Assembly (NCBI GenBank): GCA_002591745.1
Contig: PDLQ01000013.1
Span: forward strand, 62,001-126,000
DNA from: Lewinellaceae bacterium SD302
GTDB lineage: Bacteria > Bacteroidota > Bacteroidia > Chitinophagales > Saprospiraceae
Length of the DNA: 64,000 nucleotides
Reading direction: 5' to 3'
Shown: piece by piece, positions 1-7,760 of the stretch
Position numbering within the stretch: the stretch's first letter is position 1
Layout of the letters: every line of letters starts with the position of its first letter
Notes under the pieces: model-generated
Database searches by the model: none
The model's input: the letters and a program-made list of their open reading frames with translations, nothing else
Told to the model about the DNA's origin: nothing
Position numbers and translations under genes: made by a program

Positions 1-232
1 TCACTTCCTGCTTGTAACGGGCGTGTTGCTTATTGCCCTCGTGCGGGCTTGCGCAGCCTCCGGATACCGAAGGGACAACGCTGCCATCGTTACAGAACCA
101 GGCAATGTCGCGGTAAGGGCCGCGTGGCTCTTCCTTGAAGCGCTCGATCATGGCGGCGATATCGGTCTGGGCAGTCATTGACGATAGCAAGGCCAAAAGT
201 ACAAGTGAGCAGAAGATACGTGGGTTGAACAT
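1..232 (-). CDS. Secreted protein, N-terminal part only (possible PEP/pyruvate-binding domain protein)
   Basis: The gene starts at ATG 232 and runs off the left edge, so only about 77 residues are visible. The first 22 residues form a clear Sec signal peptide (hydrophobic LVLLALLSS, then a TAQ cleavage region). The mature part carries RGPYRDIAWFCNDGS followed by a Cys-rich stretch and KQHARYK. From memory this resembles the N-terminus of secreted proteins annotated as PEP/pyruvate-binding (pyruvate phosphate dikinase-like) in Bacteroidota and other phyla, but the diagnostic domain lies outside the window. The secreted assignment is firm; the family is a tentative inference. Confidence 0.5.
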   Translation of the reverse strand, partial: MFNPRIFCSLVLLALLSSMTAQTDIAAMIERFKEEPRGPYRDIAWFCNDGSVVPSVSGGCASPHEGNKQHARYKQEV

Positions 233-278
233 AAGTTTGAGTTAGGGATCCTAAAATCATTAGGTAATTAGGTAGAAT

Positions 279-316
279 CCTGGGTCGATCCCGATACGTA
301 TCGGGATCGACCCAGG
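279..316. repeat. Perfect 38-bp palindrome
   Basis: The two 19-base halves are exact reverse complements with no spacer; the centre is CCCGATACGTATCGGG. It lies about 47 bases upstream of the secreted-protein gene that starts at 232. There is no T-run on either side, so it does not look like a simple terminator. It could be an operator, a cruciform-forming site or a small mobile palindrome. Confidence 0.85.
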
Positions 317-431
317 GCTCCGACTGGAGAATTTAGTAATTTCTAAGGTATAAAAACTTCCAGTGTTCGGACTCGAGTGTAGTTTATTTTGGCTGACTAC
401 TCTGAGGATCAACTTTAGCATCAGATAAGAT

Positions 432-454
432 TTTGACTAGCAAAGTAGCAATGG
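432..454 (-). repeat. Dispersed TGCTACTTTG motif, copy 1
   Basis: Copy of the family with core GGCTARCAAAGTAGCARTG; here GACTAGCAAAGTAGCAATG. The strand given for all copies is the direction in which TGCTACTTTG reads. This copy points at the gene starting at 232. Confidence 0.8.
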
Positions 455-738
455 TAAGTTGAAACGGGAGAGACATCTTTTTTGCGACGATCACCGAAAG
501 TAAAGTAACAGTGCTGGTGGCAAGCTCGTCCGCCGAGGTGCGATGCTAGGAGCTGGTTCGTCGGCCGAGCGGATGATATGGCATTCTTGATGAATAAAAA
601 TTTTTCCAGATGAATTAATGATGAGTAACTCCCGCTCGGCGGACGAATCAGGCCCTACGGTCCGCTTCGGCCGACGAGCTAAGGCTGGCGGAAGAGTAAA
701 TCCATCGTATCTTCGAACTTTATCCCCTGAAAACCAAC

Positions 739-761
739 TTTGCTACTTTGCTAGTCCCAAA
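739..761 (+). repeat. Dispersed TGCTACTTTG motif, copy 2
   Basis: Reads TTTGCTACTTTGCTAGTCCC and overlaps the TTG start codon (748) of the following T9SS surface protein, so it would be both promoter-like and coding. Confidence 0.8.
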
Positions 762-2601
762 AATCCAGCTTACGGCCATCTTCCTGTTGATGACCTTCGC
801 CGTAACCGCCCAGTGTACCGGCAACCTCGGCGAAAATATCTTTACCGACGGCGATTTCGGCTCCGGCGTAGATAATATCCCGCCAACCGACCCCGGTATC
901 GCCCCAGGTTATACTTACACGACCTTTCCGCCGCCCAACGACGGCTCTTACGTGATCACCAATAATACGGCTCCCTGGGGTTCCTTCGCTTCCAACTGGG
1001 ATGATATCGGCGACAACAGTCCCGACCCCAATGGCTACATGATGGTGGTAAACGCCAGCTTTAGCCCCGGCCTTTTCTACGAACAGGAAGTGACGGGCCT
1101 TTGCGAAAACACGCTCTACGTGTTCAGCGCAGATATCTATAACTTGATTCCCGGCAGTCAGTGGATCCAGCCTAATGTGTCATTTTTGATCGATGGAAAT
1201 ATTGAATTCGAGACCGGAGACATCACGGCAGCCGGAGCATGGATCACCTACGGATTTACTTTCACTACTGCTCCCGGGCAAACCAGCGTGACGCTGGCCC
1301 TGGCAAACAATGCGCCCGGCGGTAACGGCAATGATCTGGCCCTGGACAACATCACTTTCCGCCCTTGCGGCCCCGAAGCATTGATCTTGCCGGACATAGT
1401 GGCCAACATCTGCGAGGACGGCGATCCGCTAACCCTGGACGCTACGGTCAATGGCGAACAGTACGATACCCCGGTCATCCAGTGGCAAGAGAGCCTGGAT
1501 GGTGGCCTGACCTGGATGGATGTGCCCGGTGCCAACGACCTGGAATTGATCTTTGATAACCTGGCATCCGGCGAATATCAATTTCGCTACCTGCTGGCCA
1601 ATGCACCCAGCAACCTGGCCAACAGCCGCTGCCGGGTGGTTTCCAATGTGAAAGTAGTGAACGTGATCCCTAAATTTTATACGATTACCGACACCCTTTG
1701 TGAAGGCTTAGGTTTCGACCTGAACGGAACCCTCTACACGGAAAGCGGGGTCTACGTCGATAGTTTATTCACCGTCCTGGGCTGTGATAGCGTAGTGACG
1801 CTGGAACTGACCATCGTACCCGACTCAGACATAACGGCAGACTTTACCACCGTCGATCCCGAATGTAACGGCTTTGGCTCCGGCTCAATATTTATCGATA
1901 CGGTTTTCAACGGAGCTCCGCCGCTGATCCTCACCCTTAATGACACTATGTTTGCGGATACGGCCCTGTTAAACGTAATGGCCGGTAATTACCATTTCGT
2001 CTTCACGGATCGTTTTGGCTGTACCTTTGAACGAACATTACAGTTAGAGGATCCACCGCTTTTTCAGGTGGAGATAGGAGAGGACATCATCGTGGAACTG
2101 GGCGATGTCGCCCGGTTATCGGCAGTTACTTCAGCACCCTATGACACCCTGATTTGGAGTGGAATAGACAGTTTCAATTGTCAGAATGATTGCGAAAGTA
2201 TCAACTTCCTGCCAAGTGCTTCCAGCTTCGTGACCATTAATGCTTTCAGCGCTGGCGTTGGCTGTCCATCGGTAGATTCGGTCTTTGTGATCGTACAGGA
2301 CGCTCGCCGGGTGTACATCCCAAATGCTTTTTCCCCGAATGGAGACGGTGTGAATGACGCCTTTACTGTTTTCGCCGATCAGCCCAATGTACAGTCTGTA
2401 CAGCTATTGGAAGTTTACGATCGCTGGGGTGGACAGGTATTCGTAGGAGAAAATCTGCCACCTAACGCCACGGCCAGTGGATGGGACGGTAGCAACCGGG
2501 ACGAACCCGCCCAGTCCGGTGTCTATCTCTACCGTGCCGAAGTCTTGTTTTTGGACGGGCGTACCATTTCCTATTCCGGCAACGTAAATCTGCTGAGGTA
2601 G
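748..2601 (+). CDS. Secreted surface protein with T9SS type B (CHU_C-like) C-terminal domain
   Basis: 617 residues. A signal peptide (residues 1-22, hydrophobic LTAIFLLMTFAVTA then Q) is followed by a carbohydrate-binding-like beta-sandwich region (about 30-205, many Gly/Asn/Asp, ending LALDNITFRPCGP), Ig-like segments with cysteine pairs, and a C-terminal gliding-motility/T9SS type B domain (about 525-617: PNAFSPNGDGVNDAF, YDRWGGQVF, SGVYLYRAEV). The domain order predicts export by the type IX system and display on the cell surface. The start is TTG 748; the signal peptide is lost if the next ATG is used. The stop overlaps the next start by one base, suggesting cotranscription. Confidence 0.85.
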   Translation: MLVPKIQLTAIFLLMTFAVTAQCTGNLGENIFTDGDFGSGVDNIPPTDPGIAPGYTYTTFPPPNDGSYVITNNTAPWGSFASNWDDIGDNSPDPNGYMMVVNASFSPGLFYEQEVTGLCENTLYVFSADIYNLIPGSQWIQPNVSFLIDGNIEFETGDITAAGAWITYGFTFTTAPGQTSVTLALANNAPGGNGNDLALDNITFRPCGPEALILPDIVANICEDGDPLTLDATVNGEQYDTPVIQWQESLDGGLTWMDVPGANDLELIFDNLASGEYQFRYLLANAPSNLANSRCRVVSNVKVVNVIPKFYTITDTLCEGLGFDLNGTLYTESGVYVDSLFTVLGCDSVVTLELTIVPDSDITADFTTVDPECNGFGSGSIFIDTVFNGAPPLILTLNDTMFADTALLNVMAGNYHFVFTDRFGCTFERTLQLEDPPLFQVEIGEDIIVELGDVARLSAVTSAPYDTLIWSGIDSFNCQNDCESINFLPSASSFVTINAFSAGVGCPSVDSVFVIVQDARRVYIPNAFSPNGDGVNDAFTVFADQPNVQSVQLLEVYDRWGGQVFVGENLPPNATASGWDGSNRDEPAQSGVYLYRAEVLFLDGRTISYSGNVNLLR

Positions 2602-3488
2602 TGTTGCAAAAATTCAAAAGATTGTTTTTACCACTGTTGATCTTCGGCTTACTGGCCGCCTGGGCGGGGCTGCATTTCTTCGCGCCCTACGTAATTTTGC
2701 AACCGACGCGGGTAGATCGGGTGCAGATAATGGAACGGGACGCACGCTTCGTGCCGGAGCGGGTAATCAGCAAAGAAGGACATGAATTGATCGGCTACCG
2801 GCGTAAAGTAGTAAAACCCAGGGCCGTCATCATTCTATTCCACGGTGTGGGCAGTTCCAAAGAGGTCAACGAAGAGCTTTCCAACCTTTTGGCCGAGCGA
2901 CTGCAAATTGTCAGTTTTGCTTTCGATAACCGGGGGCAAGGACAAAGTGAGGGTGAGTTCGTCACCTTCGGCTACCACGAAAAGGAGGACGTCTGTAGGA
3001 TCATCGACCTGGCTGAAAGGCGCTATCCGGGTTTGCCCATCGGACTATGGGGCTATTCATTGGGTGGGGCGGTTGCCTTACAGGCCTTAGCCATCGATGA
3101 GCGGCCTTCCTTCGCCGTTATCGAAAGTACTTTTGCCAGACTTGACGATACCATTCTGGCCTACCTCAAGCGGATCACCGGTGGCTTTGGCTACAAATGG
3201 ATGACTAATTATGCCTTGAAACAATCGGCGAAACTGGCCGAATTCGATCCTGATGCAGTTCAACCCGCCGAGGCAGCCAAATCCATCACCATCCCGGTCT
3301 TTTTAGCCCACGGAGACTCAGATATCCATATCGTTAAGTCTAACGGAGAAACTATCTTCGGCAACCTGGCAAGTGAGGATAAAGAACTGATGATTGTTGA
3401 AGGAGCAGATCATTCGGGGGTACATCACGTCGGTGGAGAGGCATTCTTCGAGCGGGCGTTTGCCTTTTTGGAAAGGCTTATCAATTGA
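2601..3488 (+). CDS. Membrane-anchored alpha/beta hydrolase
   Basis: 295 residues with an N-terminal membrane anchor (residues 8-30). Alpha/beta-hydrolase signatures are present: oxyanion region LFHGVGSSKE (79-88), nucleophile elbow GLWGYSLGG with Ser153, acid HGDSDIH (around Asp241) and a terminal His in GADHSGVHH (271-276). This pattern matches serine aminopeptidase/BAAT-like esterases of the ABHD12/13 type; the substrate cannot be told. The chosen GTG start overlaps the upstream stop by one base; TTG 2604 is an alternative. Confidence 0.8.
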   Translation: MLQKFKRLFLPLLIFGLLAAWAGLHFFAPYVILQPTRVDRVQIMERDARFVPERVISKEGHELIGYRRKVVKPRAVIILFHGVGSSKEVNEELSNLLAERLQIVSFAFDNRGQGQSEGEFVTFGYHEKEDVCRIIDLAERRYPGLPIGLWGYSLGGAVALQALAIDERPSFAVIESTFARLDDTILAYLKRITGGFGYKWMTNYALKQSAKLAEFDPDAVQPAEAAKSITIPVFLAHGDSDIHIVKSNGETIFGNLASEDKELMIVEGADHSGVHHVGGEAFFERAFAFLERLIN

Positions 3489-3495
3489 TCAGATC

Positions 3496-3864
3496 ATGGC
3501 AAGAACAGAATTCCTGGAGATTAGCCCGGTACTGCCGAGTCAGGATATCGAACGGGACGTAGCCTGGTACGAAAAACAGACTGGTTTTAAATTGTTGCAC
3601 CAGGACAAGATGTACGCCGTATTGCGCAGAGAGAATCTGTGTATTCACTTGCAGTGGCACGCAGATACCCCGGATGACCCGTTACTGGGTGGTTCGGTAA
3701 TCAAAATATTCGTCAAAAACCTGCGGCCTGTTTTTGATGAAATGGTCGCCAGAAAAACCGTAACGGAAAATACGTTGAGCTTGAGTACTCCCTGGGGTAC
3801 GAATGAATTCGGTTTCTTTGATTTGAATAAAAATGCGGTGTTTTTTGTGGAGGATATTGGCTAA
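3496..3864 (+). CDS. VOC (glyoxalase/bleomycin-resistance fold) family protein
   Basis: 122 residues from ATG 3496, seven bases after the hydrolase stop, so probably the third gene of the same operon. The N-terminal half has VLPSQDIERDVAWYEKQTGF, typical of a vicinal-oxygen-chelate beta-alpha-beta unit; the C-terminal half ends with WGTNEFGFFDLNKNAVFF, the usual closing strand. Single-domain VOC proteins work as dimers on small molecules or as resistance proteins; no specific substrate can be assigned. An upstream in-frame extension to 3394 would overlap the hydrolase and lacks family similarity. The last four bases overlap the convergent ppk gene. Confidence 0.8.
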   Translation: MARTEFLEISPVLPSQDIERDVAWYEKQTGFKLLHQDKMYAVLRRENLCIHLQWHADTPDDPLLGGSVIKIFVKNLRPVFDEMVARKTVTENTLSLSTPWGTNEFGFFDLNKNAVFFVEDIG

Positions 3865-5918
3865 TCCATCTTCCGCTCAAAATACCGGTACATATCCTCC
3901 TGCGCCCGGAAATTTCCACGCTCGCCATCCTGATTGACTTGGTATTCGTTATTCTTCCTTTCGTGAATAAGACGAGCCTTGGTATTGTCGCGCCACTGCA
4001 TATCCATCAGGTGGCGGAGTTCCAGTTGCAGGGTAGGATCATAGATAGGGGTGATCACTTCTACGCGGCGGTGGAGGTTGCGATTCATCCAGTCGGCACT
4101 GCCCATGAATACTTTTTCGTTGCCATTATTACCGAATATAAAAATACGGGCGTGCTCCAGGAATCGGTCGATGATGCTGATGATTTGAATGTTCTCGCCA
4201 TCGTCGGGCACCAGCCGGCAGATTCCCCTTACGATCAGCCGTACCTCAACACCGGCCGCAGCGGCTTCCCGGATTTTTTCAATCATGGTTTCTTCTTCCA
4301 GGCTGTTCATTTTCAGGAAGAGAAATCCATTGCCGCCATCTTTGGCGATTTTAATCTCATTGTCGATCATTTGCAGAAACTCGGACTGCATATTGAAGGG
4401 AGCCACCAGTAAATGATTGCAGTTCGGAAGGATCAACCTGCCACGGAGGAGGTCAAATACCTTTGCGATGTCTTCGCCGATACCGGGGTGGCTGGTTAAC
4501 AAGGCGTGGTCACCGTAGAGTTTAGCTGTCTTCTCGTTGAAATTACCAGTTCCCACGTAACTCAGGTGAATATTGGAACCGTCTTCATCTTTTTGGACGA
4601 TGTGCAACAGTTTGGTATGCACTTTAACGGCCGGAAAGCTGTACTGAACCCTGGCTCCGGCCTTTTCCAGTTCTTTACCCCAAAAGAGATTGCTGGCCTC
4701 GTCAAAGCGGGCCTTGGCTTCCACAAAAACTTCCACCTTTTTACCTCTCTTCAGGGCGTAGAGCAGGTTGGTTACTACGTTCGACTTGGAAGCCACGCGG
4801 TAGAGGGTGATTTGGATTCGCTTTACCGAAGGGGTATCGGCGGCTTCCCGGATGAGGGCGGGTACGTAGTCATAACGCTGGTAAGGAAAATGCAATAGGT
4901 GATCGGAACGCTGAATGGCTTTTATCAGGCTCTCCGCCCGTTCCAGCCGAGGATGAGGGAGCGGAGGGTATTCCGGATAAATGAGGTCTTCTCTTCCCTC
5001 CGGTAGTGGAAACCCGAAAAAATCCATGAAATTATGGTAGCGTGCGCCTGGAATCAGGTCGTACTTACTCAGTTCCAGGCGGTCTTTCAGTGCCTTGCGC
5101 ATCCATTTGGGCATATTGGCGTCGTAGAGGCAGCGGGTCGGCAGGCCGTCATCGCGATTGGAAAGACTCTTCTCAATCTTCTCTTTCAGGTCGCCATCAA
5201 ATTCATTATCGATGTACATCTCCGCATCCCGGCTCAGCTTGAAACTATAAGCCCCGTCGATCTTTAAACCCAGGTGACGTTCCAGGTTGGCGCGGATGAT
5301 ACTGTCGACGAAACACACACAATAATTGCCCTTCTTGTCTTTCGGCAGCACCACGAACCGACTGACCGGTGGGCTGGGTACGTTGACCAGCAACATCCGT
5401 TCGTCTTCGTCATTAGCCAGATCGACCGCCAGATATAAGTGTCGGTTTTTAATGAACGGAAAATCCGCTTCTCCTTCCACGGGCAGGTCTTTGCTTTCCA
5501 GATGGCTGGCGATCTCGTCGTCGAAATACTGGCGGGCGAAGTTTGATTGCTCTTTATTCAGTTCCTGGTAGTGAAGCAGCTTAATATTTTCTTCCTCCAG
5601 CCCCGGCAAGATCTCCTCCCGGAAAATGCGCCCGAATTCTTCCTGTTGCTTACTCACCATTTTACGAATGGCTTTCAACTCTTTCTTGGGTTTGAAATCA
5701 AAGAAACGGCGTCGCTCTTCCTTGGTCAGTTTTTTGAATTGACGCAGAGAGCTCACCCGCACCCGGTAGAATTCATCCAGGTTAGAACTATAAATAGCCA
5801 GGAACTTGATGCGTTCGTAAAGCGGCACGCTTTTATCCGTCGCCTCCTGCAAAACGCGGGCGTTGAAATGGAGCCAGGAAATATCACGGGCGATTAAAGA
5901 CATCTGCAAATTCAACAT
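3861..5918 (-). CDS. ppk1: Polyphosphate kinase 1
   Basis: 685 residues, close to the 688 of E. coli PPK. It reversibly polymerises the gamma-phosphate of ATP into polyphosphate at the membrane. The N-terminal domain begins RDISWLHFNARVLQEA and contains IYSSNLDEFYRVRVS; the two phospholipase-D-like catalytic halves carry KVHTKLLHI (His434, counterpart of the phosphorylated E. coli His435) and FLEHARIFIFG (His589, counterpart of His592), followed by SADWMNRN. Start at ATG 5918 or ATG 5903 (MSLIARDISWL); the second fits family N-termini better. A motif copy at 6064 points toward this gene. Confidence 0.95.
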   Translation of the reverse strand: MLNLQMSLIARDISWLHFNARVLQEATDKSVPLYERIKFLAIYSSNLDEFYRVRVSSLRQFKKLTKEERRRFFDFKPKKELKAIRKMVSKQQEEFGRIFREEILPGLEEENIKLLHYQELNKEQSNFARQYFDDEIASHLESKDLPVEGEADFPFIKNRHLYLAVDLANDEDERMLLVNVPSPPVSRFVVLPKDKKGNYCVCFVDSIIRANLERHLGLKIDGAYSFKLSRDAEMYIDNEFDGDLKEKIEKSLSNRDDGLPTRCLYDANMPKWMRKALKDRLELSKYDLIPGARYHNFMDFFGFPLPEGREDLIYPEYPPLPHPRLERAESLIKAIQRSDHLLHFPYQRYDYVPALIREAADTPSVKRIQITLYRVASKSNVVTNLLYALKRGKKVEVFVEAKARFDEASNLFWGKELEKAGARVQYSFPAVKVHTKLLHIVQKDEDGSNIHLSYVGTGNFNEKTAKLYGDHALLTSHPGIGEDIAKVFDLLRGRLILPNCNHLLVAPFNMQSEFLQMIDNEIKIAKDGGNGFLFLKMNSLEEETMIEKIREAAAAGVEVRLIVRGICRLVPDDGENIQIISIIDRFLEHARIFIFGNNGNEKVFMGSADWMNRNLHRRVEVITPIYDPTLQLELRHLMDMQWRDNTKARLIHERKNNEYQVNQDGERGNFRAQEDMYRYFERKMD

Positions 5919-6169
5919 TTAAAACTCAACATTTAATATTCAGCAATCTGCTCAAAAAAGTAAGCGCGTGATGAGTACGCAGACAGGGCAAATGCTAAAG
6001 AATAAACATTGAACTTTGAGGGCGAAGGACGATCACCGAAGGTAATCAGGATAGTTCAATGTTATGGCTAGCAAAGTAGCAAAGTTGAATTGATAAGCGA
6101 ATGTAAGCGGCCCTTGTTCGATTGGTAAGATCAAATTTCTCCAGACTTGACTTCGGGCGACCAAACAAC
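5919..6169. other. Intergenic region between ppk1 and the GntP gene
   Basis: About 250 bases without a gene. It holds GACGATCACCGAAGGTAA at 6028-6045, which differs by one base from 486-503, and a dispersed-motif copy at 6064-6085. These two elements lie within about 40 bases of each other in both places. Confidence 0.6.
6064..6085 (-). repeat. Dispersed TGCTACTTTG motif, copy 3
   Basis: ATGGCTAGCAAAGTAGCAAA, pointing toward ppk1, about 145 bases upstream of its start. Confidence 0.8.
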
Positions 6170-7546
6170 TTATCCGAGGAAGTGAAGCAACAACACTACC
6201 ACCAACGTAGTAAGCCCCATCAAACCCGTCAGGGGCGTATAACTACGGTATGCATCCTTAACCGATATCCCACTGAATTTAGTCACTACCCAGAAGTAGC
6301 TGTCGTTGGCGTGGGAAACCGTCATGGCACCGCCGCCGATGGCCAATACGACGAGCGCGAGATCATAAGCCTCGGCCAGCCCAGCCCCGGCAACCAGCGG
6401 AGCCATCATGCCCGCTGTAATAACCAGGGCATTCGTAGAACTTCCTTGAGCCGTTTTGAGCAGTGCCGCAATGAAAAAGGCCAACAGCAAAAGGACGGTA
6501 AGGCTCAGGGATTCTTCACCGACCCAGTTCTGAATATCGCTCTGGAGACTGGAGGCTTTCAGGATCGCACCAAATGCACCACCGGCTCCGGTAATGATCA
6601 GGATCGGTCCGCTGAGTTTGATGGCATCGGTTACCCAATCATTCCATTTGGCCGAACTGCTCCTTGCCAGGCCCAATGCCGGAATCAGTCCGAGTAGTAA
6701 GGCGACCAGCGGCTGACCGGTAAAGCGCAGGATTTGACTGATGTAATCATTTCCGTTCAGGAAACTGGCGATGGTCCCCGCCGCAATCAGAAAAATCGGC
6801 AATAGTAAAGGAGCAAAACTCCGGAACGTCGATGGTCCGAAAGCGTTAAGGTCTTGTGCTTCCATTTCCGCATTGCTACCCCGTCCGACCTGGCGTCTAG
6901 CCGGGCGGGTTTGATAGTCCAAATCTTCTGGAGTAGCGATCAGGTGGCGACCAAGTCGTTGGGCTGCGAAATAAGTCACCAGCAAAACCGGAATGGTCAC
7001 CAACCCTCCCAGCAACATGATGGTACCCAGAAATGCATCCGCCCCCAGCTGCCCCGCCGCCGCGATGGGGCCGGGCGTGGGCGGCACCAGGGTGTGGGTG
7101 GTGTACAACCCGCCGGCCAGGGCGAGGGAAAGAATACCGAGCGGTACACCTGTTTTTCGTGCCAATCCTTTGTTCAATCCGTTGAGGAGGATGAAACCAC
7201 TGTCGCAAAATACCGGAATACTTACCAGGGCTCCGATAATGCTAACGGCCAGCGCCGGACGCTTGGGCCCAAAAAAACTGAGCACCTTTTCGGCCACGAC
7301 CACCGCCGCCCCGGAGCGTTCCAGGGCTACCCCGATGATACTGCCGAACACCACGATCAGTCCGATACCGGCCAAAATACCCCCAAAGCCTGCACTGATG
7401 GTGGCTACGATTTCCTTAGCCGGTAAGCCGAAGCAAAAGCCGAGCACCACGGAGATGATGATGAGTGCCAGCACCGGATGAGCTTTTAAACGGGCGATGG
7501 CCAGGATAATGGCCAGCACGGCTAGCGCGATGTAGAGTAGGGTCAT
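6170..7546 (-). CDS. GntP family gluconate/organic-acid:H+ symporter
   Basis: 458 residues, almost wholly hydrophobic with about 12 predicted membrane segments, the usual size for the GntP family (E. coli GntP 447). Family-type stretches include IGLIVVFGSIIGVALERSGAA, VSIPVFCDSGFILLN (the conserved cytoplasmic/periplasmic loop), LVPPTPGPIAAAG and AGAGGAFGAILK. GntP proteins import gluconate or related sugar acids with protons; which one is used here cannot be read from the sequence. It stands alone on the minus strand between ppk1 and pnp. Confidence 0.88.
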   Translation of the reverse strand: MTLLYIALAVLAIILAIARLKAHPVLALIIISVVLGFCFGLPAKEIVATISAGFGGILAGIGLIVVFGSIIGVALERSGAAVVVAEKVLSFFGPKRPALAVSIIGALVSIPVFCDSGFILLNGLNKGLARKTGVPLGILSLALAGGLYTTHTLVPPTPGPIAAAGQLGADAFLGTIMLLGGLVTIPVLLVTYFAAQRLGRHLIATPEDLDYQTRPARRQVGRGSNAEMEAQDLNAFGPSTFRSFAPLLLPIFLIAAGTIASFLNGNDYISQILRFTGQPLVALLLGLIPALGLARSSSAKWNDWVTDAIKLSGPILIITGAGGAFGAILKASSLQSDIQNWVGEESLSLTVLLLLAFFIAALLKTAQGSSTNALVITAGMMAPLVAGAGLAEAYDLALVVLAIGGGAMTVSHANDSYFWVVTKFSGISVKDAYRSYTPLTGLMGLTTLVVVLLLHFLG

Positions 7547-7706
7547 ATAACAGGTCGTAGATTCAATGCACCAAATATACTCATCCGAATTTCATTACCC
7601 TGCTGCACGCTCATGATCGCATCATTCTTCATAGCGTTTAGATGACAACATGCCGGCAAGATTTTCCCGTAGCCACCGTGGGGCGAGGTACACAAACGCA
7701 TGAAAA

Positions 7707-7734
7707 AAGCCCGCCGGAAATTACCGACGGGCTT
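7707..7734 (-). terminator. Rho-independent terminator after pnp
   Basis: An 11-bp stem (AAGCCCGTCGG with CCGGCGGGCTT, one G-U pair) and a 6-base loop, followed on the minus strand by TTTTTT. It lies about 27 bases beyond the pnp stop codon. Confidence 0.9.
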
Positions 7735-7760
7735 AATTTTAGCTGTTCGCAGGAGATGAT

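Larger units (their letters stand above)
233..747. other. Intergenic region with palindromes and motif copies
   Basis: No convincing gene. It holds the 38-bp palindrome at 279-316, two copies of the dispersed AAAGTAGC motif (432-454 and 739-761), an 18-base sequence at 486-503 that recurs with one mismatch at 6028-6045, and a group of GC-rich inverted segments between about 522 and 680 built on TCGTCCGCCGAGCG. An 85-codon open frame at 618-875 overlaps the next gene in another frame and looks spurious. Confidence 0.6.

Noticed and set aside
618-875. 85-codon open frame before the first T9SS protein
   Set aside because: It overlaps the real gene in another frame and its sequence is Arg-rich low complexity derived from GC-rich inverted repeats.
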